NCBI RefSeq assembly: GCF_902764455.1
Contig: NZ_CACWVY010000005.1
Span: forward strand, 1 to 64,000
Direction of reading: 5' to 3'
From: an uncultured Methanobrevibacter sp.
GTDB lineage: Archaea > Methanobacteriota > Methanobacteria > Methanobacteriales > Methanobacteriaceae
Length of the DNA: 64,000 nucleotides
How positions within the stretch are numbered: position 1 is the stretch's first letter; the number at the start of each line of letters is the position of its first letter. Below the pieces are notes generated by a model that was given only the letters and a program-made list of their open reading frames with translations, made no database searches and had not been told where the DNA came from. Position numbers and translations under genes: made by a program. Positions 8,617 to 17,444 of this stretch are shown in pieces.

Positions 8617-9423
8617 TTACCTTTTACGCTTATTTCTCATGGACCTATTAAATCTTCTGGAAAATATTCCAAATGATTCATAATAAACTCCAAATATTGC
8701 AACAATAACTCCAACTGCTCCAGTAGCTATAACAAAATAAGCATTTGGCAACAGGGTATTGTTGGTTTGATTATAAGTGTTTTGCACAGGACCTTCCATT
8801 TTACTTGGCACAACACCATGTTCCATTAAGATATCCCTGAATTTTTCTACTGAAGATGATGAAACTACTAATTCAGCATGTACCTGAGCATATGAAATTG
8901 AACCTCCATACACTAATTTGTACCAATCTGAAAATGATTTTAAAGCTTCGTAAGAAGAATAATTATCTTCAAGCTGAATTTGAAGTCTTCCATCTTTGGT
9001 TACGTTATAATGTTTATAATGAGAATCTATATTTCCTAAAATATCATTAAAATATTTATATTCCCTGTCATTGAATTTCCATAAAGGAATCGTAACGCCG
9101 GTTTCTTTAAATGAAATAAAACCTTCAGTTTTTGACAACTCATCTTTTAACTCATTCATATTTATAGAAGATGATAAATCTAAATATAATGTTTCTTCAT
9201 TACCAGGTACGTTCTTTTCAATTAAACTTACAGCAGAAGGCAGTTCTTCATAAATTGGCTCTAAAAAGAATGCCCCTCCTATTGCACCTATTAAAAATGC
9301 AATTATAAGCACTAAAAGAAGTTCTTTTTTAGGCATATGGTGCCGTATTCTACCTATGGAAAAAACAAATACCATCATTAATATGAATAAAAAAATAAAA
9401 ACAATTGCTATTAATATATCCAT
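8617..9423 (-). CDS. Membrane-anchored protein with large external domain
   Basis: Two membrane segments near the N-terminus (about 1-25 and 35-56), a soluble central domain of about 150 residues without recognised motifs, a third membrane segment near residues 225-245 and a strongly basic tail (RRFNRSMRNKRKR). The central part has NVT and NQTNNT sequons, so it may be on the cell surface. The start at 9423 (MDILIAIVF) is preferred over 9438 because the upstream five codons would precede the membrane segment awkwardly, but this is not certain. The gene is upstream of dph6. Function unknown. Confidence 0.6.
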   Translation of the reverse strand: MDILIAIVFIFLFILMMVFVFSIGRIRHHMPKKELLLVLIIAFLIGAIGGAFFLEPIYEELPSAVSLIEKNVPGNEETLYLDLSSSINMNELKDELSKTEGFISFKETGVTIPLWKFNDREYKYFNDILGNIDSHYKHYNVTKDGRLQIQLEDNYSSYEALKSFSDWYKLVYGGSISYAQVHAELVVSSSSVEKFRDILMEHGVVPSKMEGPVQNTYNQTNNTLLPNAYFVIATGAVGVIVAIFGVYYESFGIFSRRFNRSMRNKRKR

Positions 9424-9497
9424 AAATTCACACGCCATTAAAATACTATTTTAATTATTTAAAATTAAATAGTTAAATAACTTTGTATGAAAATTGA

Positions 9498-9926
9498 CTA
9501 TAATTTATATAATATCATATTTTTTTTACCTACCGGCCACTCAACTACAAATGTATTTTTTCCTTTGTCCAGTTTGATGGAACCTGCTTTTATATTAGAC
9601 TTTACATTTAATTTTATTACCTTGCTTTGCTTGTCGTTAAGTTTTACTTTTGATGAAATTTGACTGCTTGAAACATCAATCCTTGATTCTTTTTTCGCAT
9701 CCACAGTTACGGTTTGTTTTGATCCCTCACCTCCACCATAAACCTTCATTATCGCCTGAGAAATTTTCGATAAGTCCGATTTTACATCCAGGGAATTAGT
9801 TACATCAAATGTATTGGACATTGATTCATTTAAAAGTGGCATCGTGAATGCAATTAGAATTATCAGCGATACGGCAAATATAATCAAATACTCCAAAGAG
9901 ACCTGACCCCTATTATCCCCGATCAT
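9498..9926 (-). CDS. Class III signal peptide pilin-like protein
   Basis: A short N-terminus MIGDNRG followed by QVSLEYL, the archaeal class III (DUF361) motif QxSxExxxL, then a 20-residue hydrophobic helix (about 12-32). Such pilins are cut before the Gln by an EppA-type peptidase and assembled through the hydrophobic helix. The mature domain (about 110 residues) is Lys- and Ser-rich. The ATG follows directly on the stop of the prepilin peptidase gene, so enzyme and substrate share an operon. No assembly ATPase is nearby, so the pilus motor must be encoded elsewhere, or the protein is membrane-anchored rather than polymerised. Confidence 0.82.
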   Translation of the reverse strand: MIGDNRGQVSLEYLIIFAVSLIILIAFTMPLLNESMSNTFDVTNSLDVKSDLSKISQAIMKVYGGGEGSKQTVTVDAKKESRIDVSSSQISSKVKLNDKQSKVIKLNVKSNIKAGSIKLDKGKNTFVVEWPVGKKNMILYKL

Positions 9927-10793
9927 TTACATCACCAATACAAAATTTTTTGTAATTAGCATCATCAAATCGCCATAGCTCAATGCTATAATCAGCCCGA
10001 ATAGAATTGCAGGAGTAAAGGGGAATGAAATTTTGATATATAATGAATCTGAAATATATTTTTGAAGACACATTACCTTCAGCAGATTCACATCTTCTTT
10101 AGTGAGTCCTCCTGCACTTTTAGATTTGAAATAATATTTATAATCATCATCACCGCTTTTATAAACTTTTAAATTACCGTTTAAATCATTTATAAGTTCA
10201 AAAATGTGTTCATCATTAAAGCTGTATCTATTTACAATCATCCCTTCCTTCAAGTCTTTTACTTTGACAGTCTTGTTGAGGGTTGTTTTGATTAGTGTTC
10301 TAAGAGCAGGGTAATTGAAAACATTCACCAGCAAATCAACATTATTATTCACCATCTTATTTTTAAACAGCAAGTAAGTTGTGAATATGACAAGAAATGG
10401 AAATGACACCAAAATGCTGTTAAAAATCACTGTAAATGCAAATGGATAAATTGACAATAACGGAAAAATATTAAAAATATCACCATTTAATCCAAAAGGT
10501 ATAGCTGTAGCTATTGAAGTAAATAGTTTTACATCACCCCCTCCCCACATATGCAATTTCCAAAGCAAATAAGATATGACATATGTGATAAGCATTGAAA
10601 TAAACGAAGCTAAAATGTATTTAACATTACTTGTAATTAATGTTAAAATAAAATTCGACATAAGGCCGAATGCAATCAACAGATAGTTTAACCAGTCGGG
10701 AACAAAACCACTCTTAACATCAAATATTGATGCCAAAATAGAAAATAGGATTGTAACTATAATTTGAATTAAAAATACGGTACTAAAATTCAT
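9927..10793 (-). CDS. A24 family prepilin peptidase (EppA-like)
   Basis: An integral membrane aspartyl peptidase. The first catalytic Asp is in FDVKSGFVPDWLN near residue 25 and the second in the GxGD-type motif MWGGGDVKL near 85. About six membrane segments are present, with a soluble insert at roughly 150-235. It should process class III pilins, and its neighbour is such a pilin, immediately downstream without a gap. The 288-residue length and the cytoplasmic insert suggest the EppA-type rather than the archaellin peptidase FlaK. Family confidence is high. Confidence 0.85.
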   Translation of the reverse strand: MNFSTVFLIQIIVTILFSILASIFDVKSGFVPDWLNYLLIAFGLMSNFILTLITSNVKYILASFISMLITYVISYLLWKLHMWGGGDVKLFTSIATAIPFGLNGDIFNIFPLLSIYPFAFTVIFNSILVSFPFLVIFTTYLLFKNKMVNNNVDLLVNVFNYPALRTLIKTTLNKTVKVKDLKEGMIVNRYSFNDEHIFELINDLNGNLKVYKSGDDDYKYYFKSKSAGGLTKEDVNLLKVMCLQKYISDSLYIKISFPFTPAILFGLIIALSYGDLMMLITKNFVLVM

Positions 10794-10889
10794 AATTATA
10801 GATTAAACAAACTAGAATATTAATTAGATAGAAAACGAACGTGTTAAATTGTTTTTAATTTGTAATATTGTGCAAAAATAGAAAAAAAA

Positions 10890-12506
10890 TTAATTTTTAG
10901 AAAACTCATAAATAGCTTCTAAAAATGATTTAAATAAAGGATGAGGCCTATTCGGTCTGGACTTAAATTCCGGATGGAACTGACAACCGATAGCCCAAGG
11001 ATGATCAGGAAATTCAACAATTTCCACAAGGAAGTCATCAGGACTAACTCCTGAAATTATTAAACCTTTATCCTGCAAATCTTTTCTGAAATCATTGTTG
11101 AATTCATATCTGTGTCTGTGACGTTCTTCAATGTCAACTTCACCATATGATTCAAAAGTTTTTGTACCTTCAACAATTTTGCAGTCATATGAACCTAAAC
11201 GCATAGTTCCGCCCATATTTTTGATTTTCTTTTGTTCTTCCATCATATCAATTACAGGGAATTCCAAATCATCATCAAATTCTGAACTATTAGCATTAGG
11301 ATATCCGTTTCTTCTTGCAAACTGAGTCACCATAGACTGCATTCCAAGACAGATTCCGAATAACGGCACATTATTTTCAATTGCATAATCGACAGCATCC
11401 AATTTGCCTTCAAAACCACGTTCACCGAATCCTCCAGGAATCAAAATACCGTCGAATTCTTTTAATGCATCCTCATCAAGTTCTTCAACATCTGAACTCA
11501 AGTATTTGATATTGGCTTTAACACCAATACTTGCAGCTGCATGAAGCAAAGATTCACGGATACTGATGTATGAATCTTCAAGTTCAACATATTTTCCAAC
11601 AATACCGATGGTTACCTGAGGATCTTTAATTCTTAATGATTCAACTATTTCAGCCCAGTCATCCAATTTGGACGGATTAGCTTCAATATCCAAACCAATT
11701 CTATTAACAATCAACTCCCCAATGTTCTTTTCTTCTAAAACCAAAGGCACTTCATAGATTGTACCTGCGTCAGGAGTATTTACAACTGCATTTACATCAA
11801 CATCACAAAAGTGAGCGACTTTACCGAGCAATGCATCGTCAATGTGTACCTGTGATCTGCACACAATAACATCAGGATTTATACCGACACTTCTCAATTC
11901 TTTGGTTGAATGTTGGGTTGGTTTAGTTTTGAATTCTCCAGCTGCATTTAGGTAGGGAATAAATGTAACATGGACAAACATGACGTTTTCACGTCCTTCT
12001 TCATTTCTAAGCTGTCTTAAAGCTTCAAGGAAAGGTTGACTTTCAATATCTCCAACAGTACCTCCAAGTTCAACTAAAACCACATCATAATCAGCACTTT
12101 CAGAGTTTTCTCTAATCATTTCTTTAATACGGTTGGTAATGTGTGGAATTACTTGTACACATTCGCCTAAGTATCCGCCTTCTCTTTCTTTTGCAATGAC
12201 TGATTCATAAACTTTACCTGTGGTAATGTTAGCCATACCGTCAAGTTCGACATCTAAAAATCTTTCATAATGACCAAGGTCCAAATCAGTTTCCATACCA
12301 TCATGAGTCACAAATACTTCACCGTGTTGATATGGATTGAGTGTTCCAGAATCCCAGTTTAAATACGGGTCTATTTTTATAGCTGAAACTTTTAAACCAT
12401 AAGATCTTAAAATTCTTCCCATAGATGCGGATGTAATACCTTTACCTATGGAACTAACTACCCCACCAGTTATGATAATATATTTTGTCAGAAAAATCCT
12501 CTCCAT
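10890..12506 (-). CDS. pyrG: CTP synthase
   Basis: Makes CTP from UTP, ATP and glutamine in the cytosol. The N-terminal synthetase domain has TGGVVSSIGKGI (P-loop region) and KIDPYLNWDSGTLNPYQHGE; the C-terminal class I amidotransferase domain has the nucleophile in FGICLGMQ near residue 395 and the HPEF catalytic His-Glu near 510. The first standard start is the ATG at 12506, but it adds five residues to the usual N-terminus and has no Shine-Dalgarno. GGAGAGG at 12498-12504 lies 6 nt before a CTG at 12489-12491, which would begin the protein M-TKYIIITGG as in the family, so the real start is probably the CTG. Confidence 0.96.
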   Translation of the reverse strand: MERIFLTKYIIITGGVVSSIGKGITSASMGRILRSYGLKVSAIKIDPYLNWDSGTLNPYQHGEVFVTHDGMETDLDLGHYERFLDVELDGMANITTGKVYESVIAKEREGGYLGECVQVIPHITNRIKEMIRENSESADYDVVLVELGGTVGDIESQPFLEALRQLRNEEGRENVMFVHVTFIPYLNAAGEFKTKPTQHSTKELRSVGINPDVIVCRSQVHIDDALLGKVAHFCDVDVNAVVNTPDAGTIYEVPLVLEEKNIGELIVNRIGLDIEANPSKLDDWAEIVESLRIKDPQVTIGIVGKYVELEDSYISIRESLLHAAASIGVKANIKYLSSDVEELDEDALKEFDGILIPGGFGERGFEGKLDAVDYAIENNVPLFGICLGMQSMVTQFARRNGYPNANSSEFDDDLEFPVIDMMEEQKKIKNMGGTMRLGSYDCKIVEGTKTFESYGEVDIEERHRHRYEFNNDFRKDLQDKGLIISGVSPDDFLVEIVEFPDHPWAIGCQFHPEFKSRPNRPHPLFKSFLEAIYEFSKN

Positions 12507-12577
12507 TAATCAATTAAGTATAGTATAATTTTAGTAATTCCTAATATATAAAAATTTAATCCATATATAAAATGAAT

Positions 12578-13033
12578 CTACCTATTGTTTTTCCAGTGAT
12601 ATAATTTATTTGAAATGGCCATTCCGGTTTCATTAAATTGATATTGTCCATCATCCCCATAGCTTGCAAATTGAGATTCGGGAGTAAAAAATCCACATGA
12701 ATCGCCAGGACCGTCACTGAACTGTCCCTTTCTACAAACCATCCCATGAGATGCTCCGTAAGGACTTACACCCCAATAAGTACAGTTCAAACAAATTTCA
12801 TCCCCATTATTAACCATTGAATCATAATCAACTTCATTAAATCCGTTGTCGCCGTAATTCTGATTTAAATCAAAATCACTGTAATAATTTACGCATTCAC
12901 TGCAGTAGTTATTCTCATCCAGCTGAGTGCCGCATTGAGGGCAAAATTTAATGTCACTTAAATCAATGTATTCACAGCAGCTATAACAATAATTATTTTC
13001 ATCCAATTCTCTTCCACAGTTAGGACAGTTCAT
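12578..13033 (-). CDS. Zinc-ribbon protein
   Basis: Two tandem zinc ribbons at the N-terminus (CPNCG...CYSCC and CPQCG...CSECV), each with two Cys pairs, followed by an acidic linker and a third Cys set (CLNCTYWG, C-RKGQ, CGFF) resembling a small metal-binding domain. The start at 13033 is favoured over 13045 because GGGTGAAAAA precedes it; it then overlaps the esterase stop as ATGA, implying coupling. Function unknown; such proteins often act as adaptors or in nucleic-acid binding. It is the last gene of the long minus-strand run. Confidence 0.7.
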   Translation of the reverse strand: MNCPNCGRELDENNYCYSCCEYIDLSDIKFCPQCGTQLDENNYCSECVNYYSDFDLNQNYGDNGFNEVDYDSMVNNGDEICLNCTYWGVSPYGASHGMVCRKGQFSDGPGDSCGFFTPESQFASYGDDGQYQFNETGMAISNKLYHWKNNR

Positions 13034-13809
13034 TTTTTCACCCATCTAATAAATTCTTTAATATATCTATCGCAAAACTCCCATGTGTGTTCGCCGGGAG
13101 CTTCAATAAACTCGGCATCAACATTTCTGGAGTTTAAAAATTCATAAAAATCAACGTTTTTATCATGTAAAAAGTCATCCACCCCGCATGCCATGAAAAT
13201 ATCAGGGATATCCTCAGTGGTTTCAATCAAATGTTTTGGGTCTTTATCAGAGCCTTTCAGTTTATTTAAATCACCAAAAACTGATTCATAGAAATTTCTG
13301 GAGCGAAGCACATTATCATCACTGACATAATTAACGATATCATCAGTTATTAATGCGGCCGAAATCATTCCAATTTTAGAAAAATTTTGAGAGTATTTTA
13401 AACCGTTCCTGATTGCTCCATAGCCTCCCATTGAAAATCCTGCAATAAATGTGTCTTCACGTTTGTGTGAAAGTGGAAAAATATTTCTGGTGATATCCAG
13501 AAGTTCCTGACCGACATATTCCCCGTAATATGCATGAGCATTTGGGTTATCCACATAAAAGCTGTTTTCTCCACAGGGTATGACAACAGCTATGCCGTTA
13601 TCCTCTGCAAATTTCTGAATGGAAGTGTTTGCAAGAAATATGTCATCGCTTCCATACAATCCGTGAAGCAAATACAGTGTCCTATAAGGTTTGGGCACTA
13701 TTTCTTCTGCATCCTGCAGGAAATGAATATTGTCTGACGGTAAAATAACGCTGATTGAAGTTCGTCTCTGTAAGCTTTTACATTTAACATCTCCTCTGAA
13801 TAAAACCAT
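13030..13809 (-). CDS. Alpha/beta-hydrolase esterase (esterase D-like)
   Basis: A serine hydrolase of the esterase D/tributyrin esterase group: oxyanion region YLLHGLYGSDD near residue 45, nucleophile elbow GFSMGGYGA near 125, and C-terminal His in PGEHTWEFC near 240. No signal peptide, so it is cytosolic. The start at 13809 (MVLFRGDVKC) follows GGTGGTAAT closely; the longer form from 13827 would overlap the GNAT gene. Substrate cannot be predicted; relatives cleave short-chain acyl esters or S-formylglutathione, the latter unlikely in a methanogen. Confidence 0.82.
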   Translation of the reverse strand: MVLFRGDVKCKSLQRRTSISVILPSDNIHFLQDAEEIVPKPYRTLYLLHGLYGSDDIFLANTSIQKFAEDNGIAVVIPCGENSFYVDNPNAHAYYGEYVGQELLDITRNIFPLSHKREDTFIAGFSMGGYGAIRNGLKYSQNFSKIGMISAALITDDIVNYVSDDNVLRSRNFYESVFGDLNKLKGSDKDPKHLIETTEDIPDIFMACGVDDFLHDKNVDFYEFLNSRNVDAEFIEAPGEHTWEFCDRYIKEFIRWVKK

Positions 13810-13817
13810 ATTACCAC

Positions 13818-14225
13818 CTATGTCCACAAATCAGTGATGAAAAGAGGACTTGCATCTTCCGCCTTTTTAAATCCGCAGGATTCATAAAATCCAATCTCAT
13901 CATCATATCCCACTACAACAATCCTGAGATAGTCATCATATATTTCTTTAACTTTTGAAACTAATACCTTTCCAATTCCCATGTCCTGATATTCCGGCCT
14001 TACCAGAAGATAGTGAACGTATGCAGTCATGATTCCGTCATCCATTGCACAAATCATGCCTACAAGTTTGTCTTTATCCCATGCTGATATTACGGTTTCA
14101 AAGTTTCTCATTGCAATCTGCAGTTTTTCTGGAAAATGGCCTGAAGACCACCCTACAGACAAAAACAAATCCTTTAAATCATCTGTTGTAAATTCATGAA
14201 TTTCCATGTATTCTATTTCACCCAT
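13818..14225 (-). CDS. GNAT family N-acetyltransferase
   Basis: An acetyl-CoA-dependent acetyltransferase of about 135 residues. Motif A is VRPEYQDMGIGKVLVSKV near residue 78, with the Q-x-x-G-x-G acetyl-CoA loop, and motif B-like GFYESCGFKKA lies near 115. The start at 14225 overlaps the MATE stop by one base (TGATG) and has GGTGGTTTG before it; the longer open frame upstream is antisense-like shadow within the MATE gene. Substrate unknown. Confidence 0.82.
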   Translation of the reverse strand: MGEIEYMEIHEFTTDDLKDLFLSVGWSSGHFPEKLQIAMRNFETVISAWDKDKLVGMICAMDDGIMTAYVHYLLVRPEYQDMGIGKVLVSKVKEIYDDYLRIVVVGYDDEIGFYESCGFKKAEDASPLFITDLWT

Positions 14226-15583
14226 CAAACCACCCTGTATTCGGTCCATTTGTTTGAGAAATATCTGTAAATATAAATTCCTGCCCTCACATACCAGTCG
14301 ATAAACATTGCTATCCATGTTCCAAACACTCCAATTCCCATCCACTCTGCAATAACATATGACAAGCCTATTCTGCATGCAAACATTACAATTAAACTTA
14401 TATACATTACTGATTTTGAATCTCCGGCTCCTCTGAATGTTGCAGGTATTGTAAATGAAAAGGGCCAGATTATAATTGCAAAAATACCATGCCATATAAT
14501 CATTTCAGTTGCCATCGCTGCAGTTTGGGCAGATAAATTATAAATGCCTAAAATCAAAGGCAAGCCTGCAAAAATAATCAGATTGATGACAATATGGGAA
14601 ATGATTACAATAATCAGGCATTTCTTATTGTAATATCTTGCCTGTTCATAATCATTTGCTCCAACACAATTTGAAATTATGGCAGTCAAACCCAGATTAA
14701 TTGCAAAACCCGGCAGAACAGAAAATATTCCAATTGCATAACCTACGGAATTTGCAGCAATTGCCATTGTTCCGAATGTTGAAACAATACTTAAAACCAG
14801 TACTCTTCCCAATTGAAAAAGCCCGTTTTCAACCCCATAGGGGATTCCAACATTTAGAACTTTCCTGAGTATGTAAAAGTCAAACTTATGTTTAAATGTC
14901 TTTTTAATATGCAATTTATAATTTTCATCAACTGCAAAATGCATTATCAAAATTGCGGCAAGAAATCTTGATATTACAGTTGGAATAGCAACGCCTTTAA
15001 CATCCCAACCCAAATAGTAGATGCAGATTGCATTCCCAATAACATTTAAAACATCACAAATCAGCAGTATCCTCATCGGAAGCCTTGTGTTGTTGGTTGT
15101 TCTAAAAATAGCTGCTCCAACATTATAAATAGCTAAAAATGGAATTGACAAAGCTACTATATAAAGGTATACATCAGCATTATGCCATACTTCAGCATCA
15201 ATCTGGCCAAATAATATTCCAATTAGAAATTGCCTTAAAATGATTACCAATATCATTAAAACTGTAGACAATATTGTGGAAAACCAAACAAGCTGTGTTG
15301 CAGAATTCTGTGCATTTTCAATCTGTTTATCACCCAGATATTGTCCGGCCACTACAGCTCCTCCGGTTGCAAGAGCTGAAAAAGAAAAAATAAGTAGTTG
15401 AACTAAAAAGTCAACTAGAGAAACTCCTGAAATTGCAGCTTCACCAAGTGATGCCACCATTATAGAATCAGCCAGACCTACAAAGAATTCCAAAGCATAT
15501 TCAATTAAAAGCGGAATGAACAATGCAAGCAGTGCTCTGTTTGAATATATGTAACCTTCAGGAGTTTTAAAAATATTCATCAT
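14225..15583 (-). CDS. MATE family efflux transporter
   Basis: A 452-residue protein with 12 predicted membrane helices and the repeated MatE features (VGLADSIMVASLGEAAISGVS near 37, and the second-half counterpart around 255-300 with FGTMAIAANSVGYA). It should export cationic compounds or drugs in exchange for Na+ or H+. It begins directly after the flavoprotein stop and is coupled to the GNAT gene downstream, giving an export-plus-acetylation pair that would suit detoxification. Actual substrate not known. Confidence 0.92.
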   Translation of the reverse strand: MMNIFKTPEGYIYSNRALLALFIPLLIEYALEFFVGLADSIMVASLGEAAISGVSLVDFLVQLLIFSFSALATGGAVVAGQYLGDKQIENAQNSATQLVWFSTILSTVLMILVIILRQFLIGILFGQIDAEVWHNADVYLYIVALSIPFLAIYNVGAAIFRTTNNTRLPMRILLICDVLNVIGNAICIYYLGWDVKGVAIPTVISRFLAAILIMHFAVDENYKLHIKKTFKHKFDFYILRKVLNVGIPYGVENGLFQLGRVLVLSIVSTFGTMAIAANSVGYAIGIFSVLPGFAINLGLTAIISNCVGANDYEQARYYNKKCLIIVIISHIVINLIIFAGLPLILGIYNLSAQTAAMATEMIIWHGIFAIIIWPFSFTIPATFRGAGDSKSVMYISLIVMFACRIGLSYVIAEWMGIGVFGTWIAMFIDWYVRAGIYIYRYFSNKWTEYRVV

Positions 15584-16204
15584 CTATCTTATAAAGTTTG
15601 TACTTATTTTAGGCTCTACTTCATGTTCAAGCCCTTTTTCACGACCTGCCTCAATACATTTCAGGAAAAATGCCATATTATGTCCTAGCTGTCTCATGGT
15701 GCATAATCCTTCTTCATCCTGAAGCACTTCATCAGGAGTGTTTCCATGAACCATATTCCAGTAATAAGAGGTTACTATAGGCATTTGTGATATTCCCATA
15801 AACTTGTTGAGCTGATCGAATGTTGCAGTAGTTCCTCCTCTTCTTGCAGAACATACCATTGCGCCAGGTTTAAATGTGAAAGGTTCTGAGTTTGAATAAA
15901 ATGCTCTTCCTAAAAAGGATGTTATTGCACCGGTTGCTGCAGCATAGTGAACAGGTGAACCAAATATAAATCCGTCAGCTTCATATGCCTTTTTGACAAA
16001 TTCATTAACTCCGTCCTTTCCAAAGACACATTCGCCTTTTTCACTGCATTTTGAACATGCAGTACAGCTCATCAATGGTTTTGTTCCAATCCAAAATATT
16101 TCAGTTTCAATTCCTGCTTCATTTAATGTTTTTTCGACTTCACAAAGTGCTGTATAAGTGCATCCTTTCTTGTGAGGACTTCCATTTAACAATAATACTT
16201 TCAT
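15584..16204 (-). CDS. Iron-sulfur flavoprotein-like NADPH-dependent FMN reductase
   Basis: A flavodoxin-fold protein: FMN phosphate loop NGSPHKKGCTY near residue 7, Cys motif SCTACSKCSEKGEC near 45 (C-x2-C-x2-C-x5-C), which in the Isf family binds a [4Fe-4S] cluster, and GSPVHYAAATG near 78. Isf-type proteins of methanogens are thought to act in oxidative-stress electron transfer. The gene sits between apgM and the MATE exporter in a tight minus-strand run. Function beyond the fold is inference. Confidence 0.85.
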   Translation of the reverse strand: MKVLLLNGSPHKKGCTYTALCEVEKTLNEAGIETEIFWIGTKPLMSCTACSKCSEKGECVFGKDGVNEFVKKAYEADGFIFGSPVHYAAATGAITSFLGRAFYSNSEPFTFKPGAMVCSARRGGTTATFDQLNKFMGISQMPIVTSYYWNMVHGNTPDEVLQDEEGLCTMRQLGHNMAFFLKCIEAGREKGLEHEVEPKISTNFIR

Positions 16205-16205
16205 T

Positions 16206-17417
16206 TTAAAACTCTCCAGATAATAATCTTTGAACTAAAAAGTGTCCAGGTTTGGTTTCTAGTGAACCTTTTTTAACCCCTTCCTCATCAAATGATTTGC
16301 ATTCATCTCCTTCTTTAGCTGAATCATATATTACTAAAGGCACATCGTCACGGGTATGTGTTCCAACACTTATTGGAGTTGGATGGTCTGGTAGTATTGC
16401 TGCCCTAAAGTCTTCACCTTCCAAACTGTCAATTATAGGACCTACAATAAATTCATCAATTCTTTCAATAGCTTTGACTTTTTCTTCGGTGTTTTGAGCA
16501 TGGCCTGCCTCATCAGGAGCTTCAATATGAATCAGTAATAAATCAGTTTCCTTTAATGCTTCAATACCATATTCACCTTTCTGTTTGTAGTCAGTATCAA
16601 AGTATCCTGTTGCACCAGGCACGTTAACGATGTTCATTCCTGCGAAGTTTCCGATTCCCTTAAGCAAATCCACACCTGTAATTACAGATGCAGTTATTCC
16701 ATAAGTCTCTTCAAAGTTAGGCAATTTAGGTGTTACTCCTTGTCCCCACAGCCATACCATATTTGCAGGAATTTCTCTTTTTTGATTAACATCTGCATCT
16801 TTAAGATATTCTCTTGACTCAAACATTATCTTTTGAATCATCTCTGCCAGTTCACATTCGCCAAATAAGTTATCAACAAGTTTTTCGCCTGCTATGTCAT
16901 GAGGAGGCATTGTTTTAATTGAGGATAATATTTCAGCATCTTCAATGCTGTCACATGAATATATGAACAGATGTCTGTAGCTTACACCTGTATAAAATTT
17001 GCCTTTAAAATCAGGATATTTCTCATTGAAATATTCATTTAATCCTTTCATTAACTCATCTGCTTCTTCAGTGGAAATGTGACCTGCATTAAAGTCATCC
17101 ATTTCACCGTTTTCGCTGAATATTGTATTGCATCTGAATATTACATCTTTTGGAGTTGTCGGAATGCCTTCACTGCCCGCTTCAAGAGGTCCACGGCCAG
17201 TATAGTAATCTGCAGGATTGTATCCGAAAATACTCATATTGGCAACATCTGAACCCGGAGTATATGCATCAGGAACATTATTTGTAAATCCTCCAAATCC
17301 TCCTTTTGCCAATTTATCAATATTTGGTGTATTGGCAACCATTAAAGGAGTTTTTCCATCTAATTCATCAACAGGATAATCACTTGACCCATCAGGGATA
17401 AAAATTACATATTTCAT
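16206..17417 (-). CDS. apgM: Cofactor-independent phosphoglycerate mutase, archaeal type
   Basis: Interconverts 3- and 2-phosphoglycerate in the glycolytic/gluconeogenic path. It belongs to the alkaline phosphatase superfamily: FIPDGSSDYP at the start carries the first metal Asp, PGSDVANMSIFGYNP near 55 carries the catalytic Ser, and HIEAPDEAGHA near 300, ILPDHPTP near 345 and THTRDDVPLVIY near 355 carry metal ligands. The 403-residue length matches ApgM; older annotations call it phosphonopyruvate decarboxylase. It follows hom by 27 bases. Confidence 0.94.
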   Translation of the reverse strand: MKYVIFIPDGSSDYPVDELDGKTPLMVANTPNIDKLAKGGFGGFTNNVPDAYTPGSDVANMSIFGYNPADYYTGRGPLEAGSEGIPTTPKDVIFRCNTIFSENGEMDDFNAGHISTEEADELMKGLNEYFNEKYPDFKGKFYTGVSYRHLFIYSCDSIEDAEILSSIKTMPPHDIAGEKLVDNLFGECELAEMIQKIMFESREYLKDADVNQKREIPANMVWLWGQGVTPKLPNFEETYGITASVITGVDLLKGIGNFAGMNIVNVPGATGYFDTDYKQKGEYGIEALKETDLLLIHIEAPDEAGHAQNTEEKVKAIERIDEFIVGPIIDSLEGEDFRAAILPDHPTPISVGTHTRDDVPLVIYDSAKEGDECKSFDEEGVKKGSLETKPGHFLVQRLLSGEF

Positions 17418-17444
17418 ACTATCAAATAAAAATAAAAAAATTAA

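Noticed and set aside
13818-14495. Long form of the GNAT gene (225 codons)
   Set aside because: The first 90 codons lie antiphase within the MATE gene and read as unnatural, Cys- and Asn-rich sequence; the ATG at 14225 has a good ribosome site and fits the family length.
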